The position numbers and the translations under genes are program-made. From Siderastrea siderea (Eukaryota; Cnidaria; Anthozoa; Scleractinia; Rhizangiidae), in the NCBI GenBank assembly GCA_964030785.1, contig OZ034978.1, positions 8,447,453 through 8,511,452 on the forward strand: a DNA stretch of 64,000 nucleotides, given 5' to 3'. This document shows positions 13,101 through 22,100 of the stretch, in pieces. Numbering within the stretch: the stretch's first letter is position 1; each line of letters begins with the position of its first letter. The notes beneath the pieces were generated by a model. That model was not told where the DNA came from. It searched no databases and saw only the letters and a program-made list of their open reading frames with translations.

Positions 13101-16100
13101 ACGTGTAAACAATATTATTTTGACCAACTGACAATTAATTGACTGGCAGAAGAAGTAAGATAAGAAATGACCTGAAGAAGATAAACAATTTATTATACTG
13201 TAATTGTACCCTGGACAAACCATTATTCTAGCCAATAGATCAAGCAAATTCCCTGTATCCACTTAGAAGGACTTTGGATATTAGTATACATTTTAGGAAT
13301 ACCGCAAAATCAGAATCTCAGGGAATACAAGATAGTAAGAAAAGAGAATCCTAACTTTTGACGTAATAAGGTATAATTAAAACCATGTCCCCTCCCTCTT
13401 GGCATTATGCCTCACCAGGGAGGGGGGACGAGGCTAAGGTGAGGATATACCCATTAACAGAGCTGTTAAGGTGCCCTCTCTACACTGGATCCATTATGTC
13501 CATGGTTTATGACCAGCCAATGTTTCTAATGTGTCCTAATGTTTGATTCCTTGACTTAAGTGGGTGCAAATAATTGTAATTGAAATAAACTTGGGAAATA
13601 TTTTTGTTCAGTTTAGGGTGCCTTGTGACCAAGTGTTTCAGTAATATTTTCAGTTGGAAAACTTGACATGATCGAATCACCCTGAGACAATTGCACTTGG
13701 TCGGCAGTGGCAACCCACCTGAGCAGGTGCTCTGTAGGGGAGGCCTGTCACAGCTAGAATGGCAGCTTATGTTTGCACATGTTTTGCTCAGCCTGCTGAT
13801 CTTTACGGATCATTTCTAAGGCAAGCTATAGCAATTTTTGCGGATCATTGCACCCTCTATGCCTTGCCATTTGGTAAGTGTAGGCATACAGTTGTATATG
13901 CCAACTCTTTCAGATTATCTGGGAGTCTTCCGGATACGTGGCGAATCTCCCGGTCTCCCACGAGTCACCTAATCTCCCGGATAAAAACATCTTTTGAGCT
14001 TTTCTGTACTACAGTCTAGAATTTGGGGAAGGGGTAGAGTTGTGTTTTTATTGGGGGTGGGGTGGGTTGACAATGGGAGGGGGGGACTCCAAAAGAGAAA
14101 ATCTCCAGATTTCAGATCTCCAGAAGTTGACATCTCTGCATAGGTGTGGTACAGACGTATTCCACTGAGTTCATCAGAGTGATGGTGCCTGGTGTCTCTC
14201 ACAGGGTTGCCATGGTTGCTCCATGGCTGTGCTGCCTTTCACGCTTTGAGCTCTGCAACCATCCTCGAAGGCACCTGCTCCCAAGCTCATCATTTGCTGA
14301 TCACAATACAAAACAACGCCACGAGGGTGCAACCAACATATTTTTAAAATTTGTTGCTGGTATCCACATTGTGTTGTTTTGTGCAACACCACAACTACAA
14401 GATCTGTGTATGCAGAAAATAAACCATGCAGACACATGCAAACTATGACAAGGATATAGAATGGAATGGATATACCTGTAAAGCAACATTTCTGGCAAGT
14501 TCAGGAACCTGGAAACCAAGCTGCTCAAGGTATTTTGTCTCAGTGATGATCATTCCTAACTCTGGTGCAAAATCGGCTACATACTGTAAGTTAGGGTGAG
14601 ACACTGAAACAAAAAACAACCACATCAATATATCAAATAAAATGACAACTTAACCCTTTCACTCCAAGGTGGAAGGGGACAGGGTCCGGGTGGAATACTG
14701 GGAGAAAAGGGGGCCAGAGCTGTACAGGAGATGGGAGAAGAGGGGCTGGGAAGCGGGATTCCCAAGGTGGCAGGAAGTGGGAGAAAAGGGGGGATAATGC
14801 AATATTGTGCAATATTTTGCACTCGAAAAAATGCAAAGAGGCAGAAGCCAACAAATACAGGGTGGGAACCGGGATTATACATCATTATAGGGTACGGAAA
14901 GTGGGAGTTTTAGACCCCTCTGTCTCCCCTCCCTCCAAGATTGCCAAAAATCATTGAAGACAGAGCACAAGTTTCATTTTGCAAATAACTGAAAAACAAA
15001 TAGAATCATGCAACACTACTGCCGAGGAGATTTCACTTGAATTGTCACACCAGATTTCATCCACAAACTCAAAAGTTTGTACTACATTTAATTGTACAGT
15101 ACACATATCCATAACTGACTCTGGAAGTGAAAAGGTTAATACATGAATCTCTCCACAGCATTCCCAATAATTAATAATTATACAATCTGCAAGACTGCAG
15201 ATTGCAGGCTGCAGTATAAGTGGTAAATCTTTGCAGAACATCTGAAATGCATAGAGAGTAACTCAATCAAACCCATGGTGAGCTTCACTCCAAACTTGGT
15301 AAAGGTGGAAAAAACCCTTAACTTAACCCATGCATTAATTTAAGTTTCAGTTCTAGTAAAATGTAGAGTTATGTCATGTAATGTTATCTCAACGAACATC
15401 TGAATCTTTGGATGAAATCTTAACTGAGACCATTCAAACTTGGAGGCCATTCATGACACCTTTCACTCCCAGAGTTAGTTACGGAGACATTTAAGATGGT
15501 TCTATCTTTTGAGTCTGTGGATGAAATCCTATGGTGTGACCATTCAAATGAAACCTCTTCAGCAGATAAATTTCATGTGGTACTACAGTGGAACCGCGGT
15601 AACTCGAACTCGAAGGGAAACGAAAAACAGTTCGAGTTAGCGGGGGTTCGAGTTATCGGGGTCAATTGAATATTCAATTTGCTATGTTAAGAATAATTGA
15701 TAGACTCTTCTGATTTTTTAGCACTTCAGTATACAGTACAGTGCAAATTAAACTTATCTCGTCAGAAACTGTAACACGATTATGCATTCTTATGATAATA
15801 CAGTACATGTGACGTGATCTGTTCGTTGTACTAATTAAAATCAAATTGCTGTGGTGTTCGTTTTCACGTTTTTACCGATTCCATGACAAGAAGAGCTAAT
15901 GGGATATTTCAATGGGCATCCGTGGTGAGTTGCAAGAGCTAGAATTTGAGTTGTCGGGGTAAATTTTGATCAAGGGAAACAAAATTTAGTTCGAGTTAGC
16001 GGGGAATTTGAGTTATGCGAGTTCGAGTTAACCGAGTAAAAATGACTGAAAAGTGGGGTCAAATCCAAGGGAAATGGGACTTAGTTCGAATTAGCAGGGG

Positions 16101-19100
16101 AGTTCGAGTTATCCAAGTTCGAGTTACCAGGGTTCTACTGTATCTATATTTTAGTATTTTACAAAATGAAATTTGGGATTTGTCTTCAATTTCGATTTTA
16201 GGAACTCTTGGGAGTAAAAGGGTTAACGTACAATTAAACAAGAAAGCCCGACGGGCATTTTAACCGGCCGTTCTGACCCTCCCCACCCCTAGGTTTCACA
16301 AATGTTAGCGCGATCCTGTATTTACACGAACCGGCATGACGAAAAGTGTGATTGTGTGACACAATATTTTGACTGTAGCATTCCTAGATGACATAATGTT
16401 TAAACTCTGATGACTCATCAGCTTATCTTACTTATCACTTTTATTTCTGCTGAAAAATGCAAATTCACTCAAATGTTGAATGTTGTTATAAATTTGCCCA
16501 CAACTGAGGATGCTTACAAAGGGATGACAAAATATTTGCTGTTGTGCCTAGACTGTCAATACAAATAGTGAACATAGCACTAGAATCAAAATATAACGCT
16601 TGATAAACACAAGCCTGACCAGATCGTCAGAGTCTGGGGCACATTAAGGCATATCTCATGACGTGATCTTTAAATCCGGTTTGCTAACCCGGGAATCCCC
16701 ATGCAAAGTAAACAAGTTGACTTACCAGACTATGCACTTACAAAATTACCTCAGACCCAACCAATACCACATACAAATCACACACATCGCTTGATAATAT
16801 TCAGTTATTTTCTAACTTAAAGACTCGCCGGAACAGCTAGCTACAGGTACCTTATTAATTTTTATTGATCTCCTTATTAAAGATCAATTCCTTCATACCT
16901 TGAGACTGAGAGACAGCTGCAGCCAGGCTACCTGACACATCCTCAGAACTAGTGCCTTCATCAGCGGCACTCCTGTGAGTAGTAGCAGAACTGGTTGAGG
17001 GTTTAGTAAGAAGATTCTTTTTAAGGTAGATCAGCAGATTGGCTTCAACCTGTTCCCTCCAAGCTTCGTATTTCTTGTCTTCATAATCCTTCATTTGTCG
17101 TGCCACACTAAGATACTTTTTGCTTGCCTGTTAACAAAGATGTAAATGGTAATAAGTAAGAGAATAGCACTGTATACTTTAGTCGTTAAGACTTAGTTAT
17201 CTCAATGTCACTAATTTTTGTGAAACTTAATTTTTCATAAGGTGGATTGGTAAAATTTTTTTAAGACTCAAATTTTGAGATTTGAAAGAAAAGTCATGTT
17301 ACAAAAACTAAATTTCAGTGCTAGTCCGCACTGAAAATTGGTAGTCTTGGCACTACAGATTACTTTTAGAATTAAGCCATACATAATGTACTGTATTTTA
17401 CAATACAGTACTGTGCACTTCTCTTGCATTCTTAATTGGCCAGAAATTTAATGTGTACAGTTACATGTCTGTGTTTACAAGGCTCTTTTGACTGCCCAAC
17501 AAGGAAGGGGAAATTTTATATAAATATGCAGAGCAGAGAATCCATACAAGACTGTCACAATGAATCAATGCTTGCAACCATGAATTCTGTAAATGAGAGT
17601 CTAACTCATAAAACCTGCACTATATTCAGCATTCTCTGCTTTGCATTGCAGAATACTGTTGCTGTGTTCACAAGACATTTCACAGTCTAGAATCATGTCA
17701 TACCAGTTTTCCTTGCTCTGAATTGAGCATGTCATCCATCTCTTGAAATCTCAGAATGGTGTGCTTAATGCGCAGGAAAAGAGAACGTTCCCAGCTAATG
17801 GCTCCAGCCACTGGGGGCTGATTCTTGAAGATTGGAGGTTTGTCAGCATTGGCTTTGAACAGTGTATACATGGCATCCACCTGATGAATGGCAAAAACAA
17901 ATTAGGATTAATGTTTCTCTTAACAATACTTAAGCCCAGGCTAAACACTGAAAGTTGGCAAGAGTTCAAAAGGTCTTCGTCTCATTTGACTTCAGCTCTT
18001 GACCGACATGTGGTTTGAATTGCTCAAGAATCTAATACGTGATTTCCAACTTGTGCTCTCATTTGGCCTCTTTTACTCTCAGCATGCAATCTCATGGACT
18101 CTCATGTGCTGTCAGCACAGCACATGAATGTGCCACCCTGCCTAATTAAAACTACTATAATTATTTTTCTATTTACTCTTGTGTGCTCTCAGTATGTCTA
18201 AGTTCTCGTCACTTTTGCTTTCATTTCACCATAGCCTACGTGTAGCCGTACCCTCCCCCCTGCCGCGGAGAAAACGGGGAGGAGGAAGGGTATGGCTACG
18301 TGTAGGCTAATCTCACCACTAACTCTCATACACTCCTACTGACCCTCACACACACTCAGTGAGACTTACATGTAACTCTCTCATCTCTTCAAGTTCTTTT
18401 TGATAGCCTGAGCGACAAGGTGGAAGCTCCTTTTAAATAGCATGCAAATACAGCCACTTCTCATCAAAGTGATGAGAGACAGCTGTATTCACAAGACAAC
18501 TTGTAAACCCCTGTTGATGTTGTTTCAAGGGAGGGGAATTAGGAGGGTGTACTAAAACCGTTCAACCCTTTACATGGCTAGGGATTTTGACGACACTAAT
18601 GAGATTAATGGTCTTATTGGCACCCCCCTATCTTGACAACAGCAGAGTTCACCCGAAATTTGCCACAGGTTTCAAATTGTACCTCCAACATTTCCAAGAA
18701 AGGCAACTGAAAACATAACTCTCACCTCTTTTCCAAACTGTACCAAGATGTCATTAAACTTCTTCATCATCTGTGAATTGATAGCTTCACGAGACCTAAT
18801 GTGTCTGAAGTTCAACAGCATGTCAAAGGCACCCTCGGCTGATCGCAGTGTCTTGAATGAGTCATCAATGAAGTGTCGGGCTTCATTTTCAATGGCTGTC
18901 ACCTCTCTGTGAAACCAGTCCATTACATTGCGCCAACTAGCAGCATGCCTAAGACTGAAGGCATCAAATCCAACCTGAAAAAAGACAACAAATATGAGAT
19001 GAAAAATTGAATGTGTTGTTCCAGAAAATATCCATACTCATCCTCACCCCCCTGGAAATTCCAGTTTAGGCTCACCTGCTACAAGTGTACATGTACTTTC

Positions 19101-22100
19101 CTTTAAAAATTTTGGTTGAGACCCCCCCCCCCCCCACCCTGTGCCCTTGGAATTTCCAATGACCCTCTGTGGTGGGGGTATGGTTATTTTCTGGAACCAC
19201 ACAATGTGTGAGGGTCCTATCATCACAATATGTCACAGTAAAAGACTTGATAAACTGAAAACTTCAGGACACTACTCTATCCACTGATTTACGTTACGAT
19301 ACTCCTAGCCATTTAAGCCCCAACAGTGATCATCATCAAATTTCTCCTCATCATATCAGTGCATTATAACTCATAAAGGTCATGAGAATTCGGGAAATGA
19401 CCACTTAAGATGATTATTGTCTTGATGTTTTAACAAGTTCTCCCAATTTGTACTCAATGAAATGTATGGAGACCAGTAAGGAGAATTTGAATAATGAATG
19501 ATACCAGGGTGTAAAGGGCTAGACAGCTACACATAAATGTAGGTAACAAAGCAGCTAGATTGAAACTGAACACCTACATTTTCAATGGGTTTCACAAGCC
19601 CATCCACTCTCTTCAGCACATCCTCTATGCGCTTAGGATCCCCAGTCACAGCTTTCAGTTCAGGTCCAAAGATGTTATAGAACTCTTCCATGACTGTCGC
19701 AACCTCCTTCAAATCTTCACAGATGGAGGCCATGTGATCTGTCCTCTCAAACAAGCGCTTTCTGTCAAACTCCCATCTGGCATCTCGGCCTGAAGCCTCT
19801 ATCTTGGCTCTAACATCAAAGTATGACTCCTTCCATGTTTCAAGTGTCTTCTTGGCTTCGGTGGTTTTTTGTTTCATCAGGTAAGGTGGCTCCCTAGAAA
19901 AATAATCATTGATAGTAACCATAAGAACAAAGAACAACAAGCAACAGCATTGAACTAAAAGGAGAAGGTAAAATTTGTGTCCAGCTAAATTGCCCTGAAG
20001 AGCCAGGTGGCCCTTTCATGCTGATACTTCATTTTAGTTTTTGTAATAATCATACATGTATGGTTTGAACAAGACAAGTATTTCATTTCTGTACCATGAA
20101 GGAGCCCCCTCCCCCACCCTGGATGGGAAGCTAGTACATCACAGGTCACCTGACTGGCAGTTTGTTAGCTTTTTGTACCAGTTCACTGTTACTGATGGGC
20201 CTATTCCCCAAGGTCCAGTTTTCAAAAGCTGATTATTGCTAATGCTGGTTTAAAAGTTTATCAAGGCTTCTATTTCTCATTAGAAAGTATCAATCTTGGT
20301 GCCCACTAGTGACGTTATGATTGTAATCATAATCAAAATCAAGTTAATCATACAAATGTAAATAATCGTCAGAAAATTTACAAAATTACATGTATCATTT
20401 AGGATCCTGCGTGATCCTAAATAGGATATTTTAGGACCCACAATGATTTTGCAGAGTTTTGTAGGACATTCTTGCAGAGGATCTCAAACTTCCTGTGCAA
20501 AGTCCTTGAGCATCCTTAAGAGAACTTGCAAGATCCTTTGAGGATTATTAATGAGGATCCCGTACAAGATCCACAACAGGATCTTCAAAGACCCTTAAGG
20601 ATCTTGCAAAGATTTTCACCAAGGTGATGTACTCACTTAAAGATGGTGCGGACATTGACAATCTTTGACACTCGTTCACTGAGCTCCCAGGCAATCCTTT
20701 CCATCAATGGTACCATCCTCTCATCTCTGTTATAATGACGTGATATAATCCACACCATTCTCAAGGCATTCATCATTGAAGGAATTGTCTCCAGGACAAT
20801 ATTAAAGCTAGCGCCATGTGCCAAATTCTTAAAATGCCTTTCAAGAGTTGAAAGAAATCTCACGTTGTCCTTGGCTTCGGTGTAGTACTTTGTGAGTTCT
20901 GCTCTGTGATATTCAAAGCTTGCAAGGCTATCTGAATGGACATTAGTCAAGACAGCGACCACTTTGTTTACAGTTGGTAGTTTTAATTGTTCAGTGATTG
21001 CACTCAGTGTTGCATTTCTTTCTCTCCAGAAATCAATCTCGGCCAAAGGTCCATTCCCTTGCGGCGTCTTCTTCAACTGTACCTCCAGCGCAGACGATAT
21101 TGTCACTTCCCAGTTGTGCAAAGTTTCCTCCAGCATAGACACCAGTTCAGAATCCTTCGTCATTTCTGCAGTGTCATCACCCAGAATGACTTCTGGCATT
21201 TCAAGACGAATGTCACCCTCCAACTGGTGAATTGTCCGGCTGATGTGTGATGAAAATTTCTGCATGTTCATTAAAAACTCATCACGTAAGATGACCCTTG
21301 AGTGGCTTTCCTCCGAGCCATGGTTCTGCCCAGAGTCACCCGTATGAACACTGCTATGTCCATGACTTCCGCTATCAGAAGAACTCTCATTTCTTTGGCC
21401 ATTGTGTGACAGAAGTGGCATATAAACCAACATCAACAGGTGCTCTAGCATTTGTAACGAGGGTCCATTGTGTGAGCCAAACTCAAACAGAGGGGGCAAT
21501 ATTTCCTCTGCTTCTTCAAGAGTTGATGGTAGTGGGATGGGACCAGTGGTATTTCGTAGAAAGTAAAAGGCATTCTCATCAGCAAACTCATCAGGAAGGT
21601 GCTCGTAACAAACGTACATTACTGTCCTTATAACCTTCTGAATGATGATTTTCTGCAATTGGAAAACAAGAAACATAATTAAATTGAAATGTTCATTGTC
21701 ATCATAACTAATGAGGCAAAATATTAATAGATGTATGTACACTGTACTTTCTTCCCTGGCTTGAGCAACTCATTCAAGGAAATTTTCTATAAGGCAAGAT
21801 ACTTTCAAATAATAGTCAGTGACCACAACAATTTTCCACTAATACATCAAGTAATCTGAGTTTGCCCAGCCCTCTATTTAGTGATAATACAAAAGTGTCA
21901 TCTTACTACTTCCTAATAAGATATATGACCCTACCATATTAGATAATGTTGGAGGGAAGAATGGCATATACAAGTATACTGTTTAGAATGGAGTGCACAG
22001 GGCAGTCCACTATATACTGGATGACCTGGCAGTCCATTTGATCCTTGACATGCAGAAAAATGGGTGTACAGTGTATTAAAGTGTTGATTTTGCCTTGAAA

